From: Xylogone sp. PMI_703
Taxonomy: Eukaryota > Ascomycota > Leotiomycetes
DNA: 64,000 nucleotides
NCBI GenBank assembly: GCA_021399445.1
Contig: JAJTUQ010000007.1
Location: forward strand, 372,001-436,000
Reading direction: 5' to 3'
Position numbers and translations under genes: made by a program. Below the pieces are notes generated by a model, which did not search any database, was not told the DNA's origin, and worked only from the letters and a program-made list of their open reading frames with translations. Shown here piece by piece: positions 1 through 12,765 of the stretch (position 1 is the first letter of the stretch; every line of letters starts with the position of its first letter).

Positions 1-2007
1 ACGGAATGAATATCGACAGTGGTTCCCTCCTAGCCGTCTCTACGGCCAGGGCTACAATGGCTATGGTAATGGGACTACGGATGGGCAGACCAAAGTGGTA
101 TATCCATCTGCAAAACCAAGACTGGGCCATAAGAAGACTAGCCGGTTACGAATTAAGCGCAAAGAGATGGCTCAGCAGGCCGAACAGGAGGAAGAATTGG
201 TGCCGATAAGACTAGATGTAGAATGGGATAAGATCCGATTGCGGGATACATTCACATGGAATCTGCACGACCGTGTTGTACCTCCCGAACTATTTGCGGC
301 ACAACTCGTGGAAGATCTAGGGTTGTCACAACCAGTGGCAGAGCCAGTTTTCGAGCAAGTAAAGCATCAGATACACGATCAGTTAGGGGAGTTCTATCCT
401 CCTGTTTATATTGAAGAAGATGCGTTGGACCCGGAACTACCATACTCTGCCTACAAAAATGATGAGATGCGAATATTAATCAAACTGAATATCACGATTG
501 GGCCACATACTTTGGAAGATAAATTCGAATGGGAGATTAATAATCCACTCAATTCTCCTGAGGAATTCGCACAGTGTATGACTAGGGATCTATCATTATC
601 CGGAGAGTTTACAACAGCTATTGCGCATTGTATAAGAGAGCAAAGCCAGCTGTTCACAAAGAGTTTGTACATAGTTGGACATCCATTCGACGGACGACCT
701 TTAGAAGACCAAGATTTAATAGCAGCTTTCCTACCTTCACCATTGCCCTCGGTATTCCGCCCACAGCAGCAAGCGAAAGAGTATGGACCATACTTGTACG
801 AGTTGAGTGAAGCAGACTTGGAGAGGAATGAGGTCATATTCTCCAGAGAGCAGCGACGACAAAAGAGGTCCGTCAACAGAAGAGGAGGGCCCAGCTTGCC
901 CGATCTTAAAGACCGGCCACGCACTATACGGACCCTTATTGTGTCGTCGGTGCTTCCTGGAGCAGCAGAGACAGTCGAAGAGAGCAGAATATACAAACGT
1001 ACAGGAGCAGCATCGGGGAAGAAACGGGCACCTGGCGCTGTCGATGGCAATATTTCCGATTCATCTGACAGTGAAGAGTCTATACCCGATTCGCCAGCAC
1101 TATCCCAATTGCAAGGTACGGCACGAACCAGAGGTATGCGTGGAGCAGCTACTGCTGCGCAGCAACGAATGGCAAACCTCGGACGTTCAGAGACTCCAGA
1201 AGTGGCTGCTCTTCATCATCACGAGACTCGAACGTCATCACGTAGATTAGGCCGTGATATTAGAGAAGAAAGTGCGGAGCCTACTTTAATCGTCAAGCTG
1301 AAGATTTCGAGGGAGAAGCTCCGAAAACTCACGCGTGATTTAAGGAGCGGCAATCGATCGTCGGCTGGACCGCAGAGCCAGTCACACAACGCACCTCAAT
1401 CGGGGCATAGTACACCAGCTCCTGGATCTATGGGACCTCCTTCTACTCCTGGTCTTACCACTCAGTCACTCGCCCCCGGTACAGCAACTACTCCTGCTCC
1501 AGTCGGACAGATTGGGAGAGTTGATGCGCCTCCACCACCTCCCCCTGGACAACCAGCACCAACTCCTGTAAGTCATGATTTCTCACCCAAAGATATACAA
1601 CGACACGAGCCCCTTTATTTATCGTCTTCACAGCACTAACGCTTGGTCTGCAGCCTCCACCTCCCCAATGGTTAACGGCTGGTCTTAATGAACTGCTAAA
1701 GTCATATCCCAATGATCGTTTTGAGGGCACGATGCGATACTCAGCTGTTAATGCAGCAACTGAGATGCCTGTTGCAGCACCACAACCCGGCCAATCCACC
1801 GAAGGGATCAAATGGATGTATTTGCCACGAATTAGATGCAATGACTGTCCAGGAAAGCTGTATACTCCCGGTCCTGAGACCACAGTAGCAGGCTTCGAGG
1901 TGCATCTGAAGAACCGTTTCCACAGAGAACGGGTTGACGCCAGGGTTGCCGCAGCACAGAGTAGTGAGGGAGGTAGCAGCGCTGCTCCGGCCGGCAGTAG
2001 CAGTTAA
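1..2007 (+). CDS. snf5: SNF5/SMARCB1-family chromatin remodelling subunit (5' partial)
   Basis: Core subunit of a SWI/SNF-type ATP-dependent nucleosome remodeller, acting in the nucleus. The reading frame is already open at base 2, so the start lies left of the window. Exons are <2..1567 and 1654..2007; the 86-bp intron (GTAAGT...CAG) is phase 0. The two SNF5 repeats are visible: one begins around ELVPIRLDVEWDKIRL, the second around MRILIKLNITIGPHTLEDKF and runs to the VGHPFDGRPL segment. A Pro/Ser/Thr-rich linker follows. The last exon carries a conserved fungal tail with YPNDRFEGTMRYSAV and a CxxC pair (IRCNDCPGKLYTPG). The upstream motif WFPPSRLYGQGYNGYGNG resembles Snf5 of filamentous fungi more than the RSC paralogue Sfh1, but that choice is from memory. 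The family is certain; the paralogue is probable. Confidence 0.9.
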
Positions 2008-2688
2008 GATGAGAATCAGACGAATGATTTATTTTTATGTGAAACTTTATGGTTTGGAAGACGCAAGGATAAAGGGTTGATGAAGTCAAGCAATTGTGTC
2101 TGTATTATATCTATACCGCAAACTTCACAAAAAGATGGTGTGGAGTCTTTGCCCTGTTGTAGGAGTTATAAATGGCGTGTCGGTCATGGCATTAGGTTTA
2201 GGGACACGGAAACAAGCATAATATCATGTCATATACCTAAGCTGCTGTTGTGAATTATTACCTTTCATGATTAGAAATTATCCTTTTTTTTCGTATGAAT
2301 AAGGTCATACTCATTAGTTCTCGTTGAGATCTCCGAATTCAAATATATCACAATTTAATTAACCACTGAGCAATTTTATTAGGACATACTTTGCGATTAC
2401 TTGAAATCCATTTATATATTCGTACACATGCAACCAGACTGATAAATAATCTAGGTGGACAGGGATATATCGTGACACAACCACCATGGAAACTGTTCTT
2501 GTCTCATTGACAGACCCAAGGCACAATGAATACCTAAAAACGCAGCCCATCCTGATCCATCCAACGCCATCCCGAGACCTATACAGCTAGACAAGGCCAT
2601 GATAAAACCAGTTCCCAGAGCCGGAAAGTCATCAAACCCAGAAAAAAAATTAAATAATCCACAAATTAGCCACCCTAAATATTGGTCT
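2008..2688. other. Intergenic, convergent 3' ends of snf5 and sgf73
   Basis: About 680 bp, AT-rich, between two genes that converge. It should hold both 3' UTRs. No open frame, repeat or RNA gene stands out. Confidence 0.6.
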
Positions 2689-4328
2689 TCATGCCCTTCC
2701 TACGATAGACGGCCTCCTCTGTGTCGGCATCTGCAGGTTAAATCCGCTCGGCCGTCGTCCTAGCCCTTCTAAATCAATGTCTCCATCAGCATCTACATCT
2801 CCAGGTGCATCAACCATCATCCCAGGTGGTAATTTTTGAGCTCCCAAGCCTGCGACTTTGAAAATGTTTACGGTGAAGCCATTCGTTGCGTTTGACAATT
2901 GTTCGCGTAAACGCTCACGCATATATTGTCGCTCAATAGGAACCTGGATCACAGGTGGAACAACAGGTTGAGGGCGCCAGTTTGATAGACCGGCCATAGT
3001 AGCCATGAGTTCCTCATCGGAATCTAGGGGGCCATTTGCAGCTTCCTCGTCTTCCAGGGGCGCGTTGGCATCGATTGCCGCTTCTAGGAAGGCTGTTAGC
3101 TGAGGGTCAAAATATTGCCGAGGATGAATCTTACTTTGCTGCTTAGCCTGATTTTTCTTTTGGTATGCTGTTAATAACATATCGTAGGGAAGTGATCTAC
3201 CCGCGACGGCTCGCTTTGCTCCCATGGAGTGACTCTTGCAGGTAAGTGATCTTGCACATGGAACACCATCCTTCATGACACCACACTGCCTTTCCACATC
3301 AACAGGGCCTTGAAAACGGTAGTTAGTATATGATATAGAAAATTCTCTGGGCAATAAGAAAGTAACACAAGTATTATGAAATGTCTGCCTGGCCCTCTTC
3401 GCATCTCTTTCTCAAGGAGTTGACCTCCACTTTCTTGGATAGAGAAGAGATGCCGTAACAGTGCTCATAATGTGATAAAATGGGGTGGATAGAAAGGCGG
3501 CTGTATCACACTCACCTCTTGGTTTTGGCAGCTTGGGCTTGGGCTCCTCTTTCTTCTTCTTCTGCTTTGGTCCCTTCTCCGCATCGCCGCTGAGATCGGC
3601 CTTCCTCTTCTTTCCCTTATTTTCCGCATCTACCTTCTTTCCTGCACTCTTCTTCGCAGACTTCAATCCCCCAGGACCTTTCTTATCCAAACCAAGCTCG
3701 TCGTCATCATCGTCATCGTCACCTCGCGCGTCATCGTCTTCTTTCTTTAGACCTTCAGCCTCGCCCTTAGCCTTCTTACGTGCCTCCTTCTGTTCTTTCT
3801 TCCTCTGGTCTTTCTCCTTTTTAGACTTCAAGCAGGCCAAAAGGTGAGTTTTAGCGACAGTCTTGAGTATCGATTTCTTGCAGTGTTTGCATGTCTGTAA
3901 GTCGAGGCTATCCTCCAGTGGGCGACCTGTGGCAAAAGTCTCTCGCGCAGCATCGTCTAGTTGATTGACCACTGGTCCTGGTGAGTCGACTGAATTTGTG
4001 GATGGGGTGTCGGTGCCTTTCGTCTTCTTCTCGTCTATGACGGTGGTGATTGTCAGCGGGGGAACGTAGCAGCCCGGATGGGGTACACCAACCACTATCA
4101 ATAACGCTGCCATCGCGCCAGTTTCCGGGCTTATTATGCTTTGGAGGTGGCTTCTTCAACTTAATTGTCCCATTAGGCTTATCTTTGAGGTCTTTCTTTG
4201 GTGCGACCTTGATTGTCGATTCATCGTCGCTCGGCGCGGGCGCGCCTGCAGATACACAATCAGCGGACATTAAATCCATCAAAATAACACGCGCACGTAC
4301 CCTTAGGCTTCACAGCGACTGCAGCCAT
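2689..4328 (-). CDS. sgf73: SAGA complex subunit Sgf73 (ataxin-7-like, SCA7 domain)
   Basis: Sgf73 anchors the deubiquitinating module to the SAGA coactivator in the nucleus. Model: complement(2689..3308, 3516..4034, 4093..4245, 4301..4328), 439 aa, in frame throughout. Exon 1 is only 28 nt. A small C2HC zinc finger lies at about residues 109-128 (C109, C112, H124, C128). A Lys/Glu/Asp-rich low-complexity stretch with a run of seven Asp follows. The SCA7 domain spans about residues 234-267 (VDVERQCGV...[11 protein letters not shown]). Intron 3 (207 bp) has a perfect TACTAAC branch point and ends in CAAG; only this acceptor restores the conserved [11 protein letters not shown] junction. The donor of intron 2 could be base 4092 or 4095, which changes one residue. 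The identification is firm. Confidence 0.93.
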
Positions 4329-4957
4329 AGTGATTTAGAGGAATATAGGTCGTGGTTATGATATCTGGCTGTGTGATTTATTCACACAACATCGGGCGAC
4401 GTTGTTCATCCAGTGGCGAGGCTGACCAAATTCGCGATGCGAGCGGCCTATGTCCTTCCGCCAACAGCTTCTTTGACTTATATTTGGATAATAGGCATAC
4501 AAAGAGTCTTGAATCTATGAAATTAGCTATTTTGATAATTATAATCAGATTTATGCAGTAAAATATTATCGAAGCTTTGTTTCGGCCGGTTGATTCTCGA
4601 ATACAACTAATTCTACTCTGATATCTAATTTCCTAATCCGGAAACATACCGTTTTGACTGAGACTACACAGCATTACATGAGAATCAGAGAAGAACCAGT
4701 ACAGGAAAAGGTAGAATGCTTTTTAAAGATCACAGACACTTCTTTGTTAAAACAATCTAAAAGTCTCTAGATTCGTAAACTTATAGCCCTTAACATGTAG
4801 GATCATAACTGTCATCACGTGATGACCAGAGGATAATCACGTGGTAGATCCTCATCCCACAATACCCAGGTCAAATTGCCTGGAATAGAGAGTCCCCAGG
4901 GTATTATCCTTCATGCCGTTTAATCTCCTTTGTCGGTAAACTCCATGGTCTGACATC
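4329..4957. other. Upstream region of sgf73 / 3' flank of agmatinase gene
   Basis: About 630 bp of AT-rich sequence upstream of sgf73. It contains a 16-bp palindrome with a central CACGTG and a second CACGTG close by, listed separately. No gene is seen. Confidence 0.6.
4811..4843. promoter_or_regulatory. Paired CACGTG E-box sites, one in a 16-bp palindrome
   Basis: GTCATCACGTGATGAC at 4811-4826 is a perfect inverted repeat. A second CACGTG lies at 4838-4843. This core is the known target of bHLH proteins such as Cbf1 in ascomycetes. The site is about 480 bp upstream of the sgf73 start and about 115 bp past the stop of the agmatinase gene. Regulation of sgf73 is inferred from position only. 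Confidence 0.4.
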
Positions 4958-6587
4958 CTACAACTCATCTCTCACTCTGCCTCCTTTCCCATCTTTTCCA
5001 GCAACCTCATTTACTTTTCCCATATCCGTTAGACCTCTCTTGACCATACTGGTCAGAATCTCATAAGCAACCTGAGCACCAGCCAGCGCCGTCTGCTCTC
5101 CTCTTCCATCGTAAGCCGGGGCAACTTCAACAATATCCGCACCCACGACATTCAATCCCTCAATACCTCTCAAAATTCTAATCAATTCTCGAGTGGTCCA
5201 TCCACCAGCTTCTGGAGTGCCTGTTCCGGGAGCAAGACCTGGATCAATGACATCAATGTCAACAGAGAGGTAGACTGGGACTTCGGTACCCATTCGAGAG
5301 AGGATAGCATTTATGACACCCTTAGGTCCGAGATCATCAATATCGTCGGCGGAGATACGGAGGAATCCTTGGCGCTCATCATCCTCAAAGTCTCCCCAGT
5401 CATCACCAGACAATCTTGTTCGCAGTCCAGCATGGACTGAAGAGCCATTCAGAATCAAACCTTCGTTAGAAGCAATCCAAAACATTGATCCATGGTTAAA
5501 TTGTGCTTGTTCACTAGGCCAAGGCAAGGGGTACTTTGCTGGATGCCAGGTATCAAGATGAGCATCAAAGTGAAGAACTGCAACCGGAGTTTTGTAGATG
5601 TTGTTTAATGCTCTGAGAGCCGCTAATGCGAGGGAGTGGTCTCCTCCTAGGGAGATGAGCTTAGGGTGAGTGATTGACGAAGACAAGGGAGATCGATGGC
5701 CAAGCTCAAGATAGGCGGTAGTCATCTGTGTAAGGGCAAGAGCATTATCTAAAGGAGTGACTGGAATATCACCGCAGTCTGTGATGGTGGCCCATGAGGA
5801 ATAGGGATTTATTGCAGCACGGGGATTGAAACCTCTAAAGGAGGTTTGACGAGCCGAAGCACCACGAATGGCTCGAGGTCCAAATCGCGCGCCTATTGTT
5901 GTTAGTAAAGTTTCATACTATTGCTTCAAAGTATTGAAAATAACGTATCCACCTGGAAATGGAGAAACTATAACACCGAACAGGGAAACTCACCAGGTCT
6001 GTAGCTTACAGCTGTATCAAACGGTACACCAATTATACCAATATCAAATAGATGATCTGGATTTGCTAAACATTTGGTATAGTCAAGATGTGCAAATGTT
6101 GATATGCCAGAGAATCCCCACTAAAGTGATATCAGCATTCGGGAGCCTTATCTCTGCTATTCCAAGGTATGAAGTAACAAAAGGTTTGATAAGGAGACTG
6201 GAAAGGAATTCTCAAATGAAAATACACGAAATAAGAGAACAACGTATTAAAATATTATCCAGCCATTAGTCAAAACCAGTAAAGAATACCAAAGAAATAT
6301 ACAATCCCAGCTTTCCATCAAATCACCATCCCACCCCTCCCGAGCCGAGTGAGAACATCAAACGGATAACGCTGGTCATTGGCAAAATAGATTTATAGAA
6401 AAGAAATGGGTGCAAAAATAGAAAGACAGACCTCAAATTCCCATTTGCGTTTCAACTCCTCCGGTGTCTCCTTCTGCCAAACCTGCTCGTGCAACGGAAC
6501 TTGCCCCTCTTCTCCATGATGACTATGAGACAACGCTACACCAGCCAACAAAGAAGCAGCAAGGACGCCGCTCTTGAGGAGATGCAT
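4958..6587 (-). CDS. Agmatinase/arginase-family ureohydrolase with signal peptide and C-terminal RDEL
   Basis: Mn-dependent ureohydrolase; the closest recognised group is agmatinase (agmatine to putrescine plus urea). Model: complement(4958..5892, 5994..6120, 6432..6587), 405 aa. Six metal ligands are present: H180 in GGDHS, D204/H206/D208 in DAHLD, and D306/D308 in SVDIDVIDP. Exon 1 encodes a hydrophobic leader ([20 protein letters not shown]) followed by HSHHG, so the protein should enter the secretory pathway. It ends in RDEL, a variant of the KDEL/HDEL retrieval signal, suggesting residence in the ER lumen. Intron 2 has a TACTAAC branch point. Intron 1 is 311 bp, long for this locus. Substrate specificity cannot be read from the sequence; guanidinobutyrase or another guanidino hydrolase is possible. 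Confidence 0.88.
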
Positions 6588-7937
6588 CGCTTACAATTAA
6601 AAGAAAAGAGTACCAGAAATTCGTCTCTACAAAAAGCATATAAATTTAAAAAAGATTGAGACCGTGAAAAAGAAGAGAGTCTACAGAAGGGCAGAAGGTT
6701 ATATGGCAGTTATCGGAGCAGTAATCAATGTGGGATGGTCAACGAAGGGTTCCAAAAATGGCAGGTCCAGGCGATGAGTCCACTAGGCCAAGAGTTGTCC
6801 AATGACTTTATTCCCTTACTCTACCCTTTCCCATCCCCCCTCTGGAGCTACGGTAGATGGGGTCTTAAAACCAGCCCAGCTAACTTAAGTTGTCTATCTT
6901 ATTATTTTAGTTCTTTCTTATGCTTATCTAAAACATGCACGAGCCCTAAAAAGTGCCATAAAATAGGGATGGAAAAGGCAATGCCATTACGTCGTGCTTC
7001 TGCAGCACGATGACAGCAGAATAAAGCATAGGTCGCAATACTCAACGGTGCAGGCCCAACGATAACGTAACAGCTCAGTAGTAGAGGTGATGGATTGTGG
7101 ACCCGTAGGTACGGTCGAAAGTGGGGTTTGGGGCTTGTACCCCCTAGAGCTTTTACTACTGTATCTGCCGGACGCGGACTGCGGGGGGAGAAGCTGGGTG
7201 AAGCAGATTTGTATGGAGTCCAGGTAGAAGGTCTGAGACATTCATGGCAGTATGCTAAGAAGCTGTCCCGGTCCTGCTACCTATCAGACACTCACTGTTG
7301 CAGCTACCTGCTGCATTATGACGGCGTAGCCAAACATCCGGATGAGGAAAAGGGCTGAGGAAAGTACTTGTGGTATACATCTGATATAAGTGTCACGAAT
7401 AGAAATAAAATAAAAGCTTCAAAAGTCGAAGGCTTGGCACACACAAGAAAAAAATAAATAAGAATATCCTTTATAGGGACGAAAAAGAAGAAAGAAACGC
7501 TGAAAAATAGTCTTTATATTTGCATGGTACCACCTAAATCGCCAGAGAAATCACGCAGATAGGATACCGTTAGACGCACGCACGCAGATGTATTCGCCAG
7601 TCCCACAGAAGAAATCAGAGAAATTAATAGAATCCCTTTATCTTCCACCCACGGAAATTCCAGATTTGTGGTCCGTCGTCGAATGCAAGACTGGAATATA
7701 GCGTAAGAGATAGATAAGCAGAGAGGTGCAGACAGGGCGCGCTTCCGCCTATTAATATCCTCTAGATCTAGCGACGAGAGTAGCCCATATCCCCTCTCTT
7801 GGGCCGTCATGCCTCAGCTTTTCTTGCCCTAAAATCTATCTAGTAGCTCTCCTTGCAGCATCTGGTTGATATGGGACAGAAAGTCCGAGCGGTAGAATGG
7901 TATTCTAGATGCATCAAAAGGAAGGAAAAGACGGCCG
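6588..7937. other. Intergenic: agmatinase promoter and cdc42 3' flank
   Basis: About 1.35 kb between two leftward genes. The part next to 6588 is the presumed agmatinase promoter and 5' UTR. The part near 7938 is the presumed cdc42 3' UTR. Only short unrelated open frames occur. Confidence 0.55.
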
Positions 7938-8904
<967 letters not shown>

Positions 8905-10216
8905 GACTTCAACAATCTAGATATCTTCGCCAAAGACAAACGTCCAGCTTGAAGCTCCGGGCCTCCTCTGATATCGCCGCAAATAGCTACACTCCAGCAC
9001 TAGGCTTCCTGTGAACCCTTGGCCCCTTTCCCTTATACAGCAGCTGTCTTGGCTGGAACAGGGTGCTCTTAGGCGGCTAAAAAACAGTCGGTGAGTGCCG
9101 GCGGGAGGTAGAGGAAAGCTGAGAGGGAAGAAAGGGTCGCGGAGTTGAATTCCTGGAGGTTCGCAGAGCAGAGTGGAAATAATTGATGGGATGGGAGGAG
9201 TGGTGAGTAGCGTAGCAGTGAGAGTAGGTGAGGTAGTTGTGAGGCGCGGTGGATTAACCGCAGAGGGATGTGGTTTGGTGCAGGGTGCACAATCGCCGTA
9301 CTTATCGTTGGCTCGAGCGAGGGTGCACCGACCGATTGGGAACAAAGGTAATGCGCCCCGAGTCTGTTCGCCTAGACAACTCACAGCTCACCACTCATTA
9401 CAGTACTTTGCTGCGGCCGCCAGAAAATTGGCGCAGGATACCGCCGCGAGATTAATTCGACGCGGTGTGGAATGGCCATGCAGTGATGCGTCACTGGGGT
9501 TCCAAATGCGGGAGTACTGGTTAAATTATGATATGTTGTTGCGGCAGCTGTTTGTTGAGCTGTCGAATTGCTGCTGGGCCAGCCATTGATCGTGAGACAG
9601 CGCCGTGATTAAAGTGTCACCCGTTTATCTTGACCATCGAGCGACCAGCTTTCTGGGGTATACCGTACCTGCAGCTTCAGCCCTGAAACAAGCCTCGTCC
9701 AACTCTGTTTCACCCAGGTGCTGGCTATTATTCGATGGTTATGATCAAGTTCTGGCAGGATATCTTGCAATTTTCCAGCCAGATGGAAGCAGAGACCACA
9801 GAAGTACGAAAGGTCAGTCCTGGTATGCAGCTACTCTCGAGAGGGCTCATTACCGTATGCAGCTCGGGGTCCTCTGCAGCACGCATCTATCCTGATTTGG
9901 CAAGTACCCCAAATTCGCAGCATCCAAAGAACTGGAGCTCCACATTCAATAAGATACCGGCCTAAAATCCTGTCCTATGGTCTGCAAGAAAATATATATC
10001 ACTATCACCAATTTTCGTGATCCAACCAATTTCACCCGGCGTAACCACTCAGGCTGCGTGCACAGTCCAAGCTCGCCGTGCGATGCAGTGATTCGACCAG
10101 AAAGCTCATCCACAAACCTAGGCAGGATTCCCTCAGGCCACGAAAGGTTAACTACCAACGAACATATCCTCCACAAAACAGATAAGAAGCAAATACAATA
10201 ATAATTATCGTGGTAA
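8905..10216. other. Divergent promoter region cdc42 / vma22
   Basis: About 1.3 kb between divergent starts. A CCAAT box in cdc42 orientation lies near 9334 (ATTGG on the plus strand). Open frames here are short and show no family resemblance. Confidence 0.55.
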
Positions 10217-10919
10217 ATGGCCAACCTATCCGAGAAGATTGACTCCCTGCTTGAGCACTATCTACAGCTCCTCGATACCTATACAACTTTGAAATCCGAG
10301 CTCGGCAGGACCCAGTCTTCTGTATGTTTGAGAGACCAGCGCATTGCTCACCCAAGGCTCAGTGTCTAACCCCTTCAAATCACAGATATATCAACACATC
10401 GCGCGCGCCAACTTTTCGGCTGATCGAGGCCACCGGTATGGACAAGATTCGTATGATGAGCGCATGCAAGCCTCACGCCTCTGCAATATCACCTCGCAGC
10501 ACAACAATGAGGATGCCCCTCCGTCCAGCGTACCGGTATTCACTACAACGCTGAAGCCAATAGAAGACCATGCAACAATTAAAAAAGATGGCCCGGAAGG
10601 AGAAGCTGAGAGCACAGGGCAAGATATAGATATCGGGACTGAGAATGAACAATCCAGCTCCACTCCAGCACCACCGAAGCGCAAAGACCCACTGCGTATG
10701 TTTGGTATCCTGGTGCCACAGCCGTTACGAATGGCACAGTCCGAATCTATACATGCGGTAGAGGATCTAATCCCGAAGCTTGTAAGTCTAGATGCAGAGA
10801 TGAAGGAGGTAGAAATCGAGATACGAAGGGCGAGAAAAAGGAGAGCAAAAGCCGAAGCTCTCGAAGAAAAGGAGAAGACCAAAATGGACCAGGACAGCAG
10901 AGCAGAGATCGCTGCATAG
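10217..10919 (+). CDS. vma22: V-ATPase assembly factor Vma22 / CCDC115-like
   Basis: ER-associated factor needed to assemble the Vo sector of the vacuolar proton ATPase, working with Vma12 and Vma21. Exons are 10217..10321 and 10386..10919 (64-bp intron, phase 0), 212 aa. The N-terminal part (SEKIDSLLEHYLQLLDTYTTLK) is a predicted helix. After the intron come an ARANFS motif and YGQDSYDERMQA, both typical of the fungal family. The key motif is DPLRMFGILVPQPLRMAQ followed by a charged coiled coil (LVSLDAEMKEVEIEIRRARKRR); the equivalent DPLxxFGILVPxxLRxxQ signature defines CCDC115/Vma22. The ATG lies in a purine-rich context (GGTAAATGG). Confidence 0.87.
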
Positions 10920-11904
10920 TATGGCGTTAGTTGACTCGTATGACACGAGGAGCTATGTTGCGTTACGTTCGTCGTGGTCGTATTATCTGATGTGATCAGG
11001 GGCTAGCTGCCTCCCACTCCATTAATCCAGCTAAGAATATTGACTACGGTAACTATGCTATCCAGAGCTTCCTTTCTCCAAATATGTCAGGTTCTAGAAG
11101 CTACCCCTTAATACCAACTTGCTTCACAAGGCTGAAGAAAATGCCAAAAGCGGACTATCAATACTCCTTGCAATCTCAGTGACATGCTTAGTAACCCCTT
11201 TATCTATGTGTAAAAGGACCACTCTGCCTTTTACTGATCAGTACGTCGCCCCCAAAGTGTAATTCCAAGAAGCGTCTCTGCGGGGGGTAATTTTGAGGGT
11301 TCATCATCAACGTTTTTGTTTGGATTTTTTTTAAGGAAAGAGGTTTCCGGGTATGTTGGAATCCGGTCACGTGTAGATAGGCAAATCCCAATCTGGAAGG
11401 GGGGAGCATGCCGAGTACTCCTCCTCTAACTCACACTTAATTTAATACAACAACCTTTATCACTAACCACTGTACTGTACGTAATACCGCGTATCGTGCA
11501 AAGGTTGGTCAGTTATTGAACGTTTCTTTTTTTTTTTTTTAACAGTAGTTGCGCTGTGGATTGCTGCTGACAAAGCTTAACTTGTTGACGAGATGATCTG
11601 CCGTATCGCACTCAACTGCCCACACGAGCCTCTGTTACAAATGGGCAGTTTGTCATCGTAAGTTAATTATCTTCAAGTTACTTCTACAGATTCTTCATCA
11701 TACTCTTCATCATACTCTTTCACAATCAGTTTGGAAGGGTCTGGTCATAGTAAGGTTGATGATAATTTACTATCATTCTATTTCTATCTTACTTTACAAA
11801 ACAATGTCATATTTTCTTTATGACTGGGTATCTCCAAACTCAAAACCAATAATTTCTTCTAAAACCATTCCTTCTCAAAATATCCATAACCTTTTCCATG
11901 CATT
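10920..11904. other. Intergenic, convergent vma22 / PRA1-family gene
   Basis: About 1 kb between convergent genes. It has a T tract near 11527-11540 and a direct repeat of a 12-mer (CTTCATCATACT) near 11692-11715. No gene is supported. Confidence 0.55.
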
Positions 11905-12765
11905 CTATCCACAATCCCCCTTAATCCGCAGCGTCCCTTTGCTCAGAAACTTCGAAAAGTTCTTCCTTGGCGGCATGGCTCGTGTGACTGCAAGGTAGTT
12001 CTGAGGCGCCACCGCGATATTGTCTTGGATGGGGTATGGTCCCCAGCGGTGGTACATCTCACCTTGTCTCTGTGGCGGCTGCTGGAATGGAACTGGTCCT
12101 TGCGGGAACTGATAAGTTATCTGTTCCTGGACTCGTTCCCGGATTTGATATCCACCGGTCTCCGGATCGTACTCCATGCGTGGATAAGCTTTTCTCACGA
12201 CAACTGGCGTGGCTGTTTGTGGCTGTCTATAGGAAGAGGCTTGAGGATAGACAGTTCTATGCTGGAACAGTGGACTGCGCATAAAGAGAGAGGAATGCGC
12301 GTAGTAAGGCTTGTCCATTAGAAGAGCGTGTCCCAGGACGACGAGAGTGGTCGTGCCGACGAGCCAGATGAGTGTTGGCAACGCTTTGCTTTTGAGTGCG
12401 ATCGGAGCTGCAGCTGCCAGTAGGCCAGTGCAGGCTTGATGGGTGGTGAAGCGCTTGTAGAGCCGCTTGTTTTCTCTATCAAATCCCAGTATACTGATAG
12501 TGACCAGGGCCGTGACAGTGAGGAGCTTCCGGTTGGCGTTCAAGCTCCACATGCCGAGGAGGAACAAGATGGCGGCATAGTTCCATGCGAAGTGTCGTAA
12601 ATTGAAATGCAGTCTGGACATGAGAGCTGCATGGTTCATAGGTACCGATAGTTGCTTGATATTGAGAAACTCGGCCGCGGGCCTGAGGTTCTCAAAGAGG
12701 GTGTCGATAGCGGAGTGGCGTCGGTAAGGGAGGTAGCCTTGCTGGTAGCGCTTTGAGGAGAACAT
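11905..12765 (-). CDS. PRA1 (prenylated Rab acceptor)-family membrane protein
   Basis: Single exon, 286 aa. PRA1/Yip3 proteins are small ER-Golgi membrane proteins that bind prenylated Rabs and aid vesicle traffic. The domain covers about residues 25-155: a soluble lead-in (ENLRPAAEFLNIKQLSVPMNHAALMSRLHFN is the family-type region), then two hydrophobic hairpins (starting about FAWNYAAILFLL and LLTVTALVTISILGF, then GLLAAAAPIALK and LIWLVGTTTLVVLGHALLM). A hydrophilic C-terminal extension of about 120 residues, rich in Pro, Gln and Tyr, is unusual because typical PRA1 proteins are 150-190 aa. The start is the first ATG of the open frame. Family assignment rests on the overall pattern, so it is good but not certain. 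Confidence 0.8.
   Translation of the reverse strand: MFSSKRYQQGYLPYRRHSAIDTLFENLRPAAEFLNIKQLSVPMNHAALMSRLHFNLRHFAWNYAAILFLLGMWSLNANRKLLTVTALVTISILGFDRENKRLYKRFTTHQACTGLLAAAAPIALKSKALPTLIWLVGTTTLVVLGHALLMDKPYYAHSSLFMRSPLFQHRTVYPQASSYRQPQTATPVVVRKAYPRMEYDPETGGYQIRERVQEQITYQFPQGPVPFQQPPQRQGEMYHRWGPYPIQDNIAVAPQNYLAVTRAMPPRKNFSKFLSKGTLRIKGDCG

Noticed and set aside
3485..3847. 120-codon plus-strand frame rich in Ser/Phe
   Set aside because: Exact antisense of the Lys/Glu/Asp-rich exon of sgf73; the Phe/Ser runs are the mirror of Lys/Glu runs.
10391..10882. 163-codon minus-strand frame
   Set aside because: Shadow of vma22 exon 2, which has clear family motifs on the plus strand.
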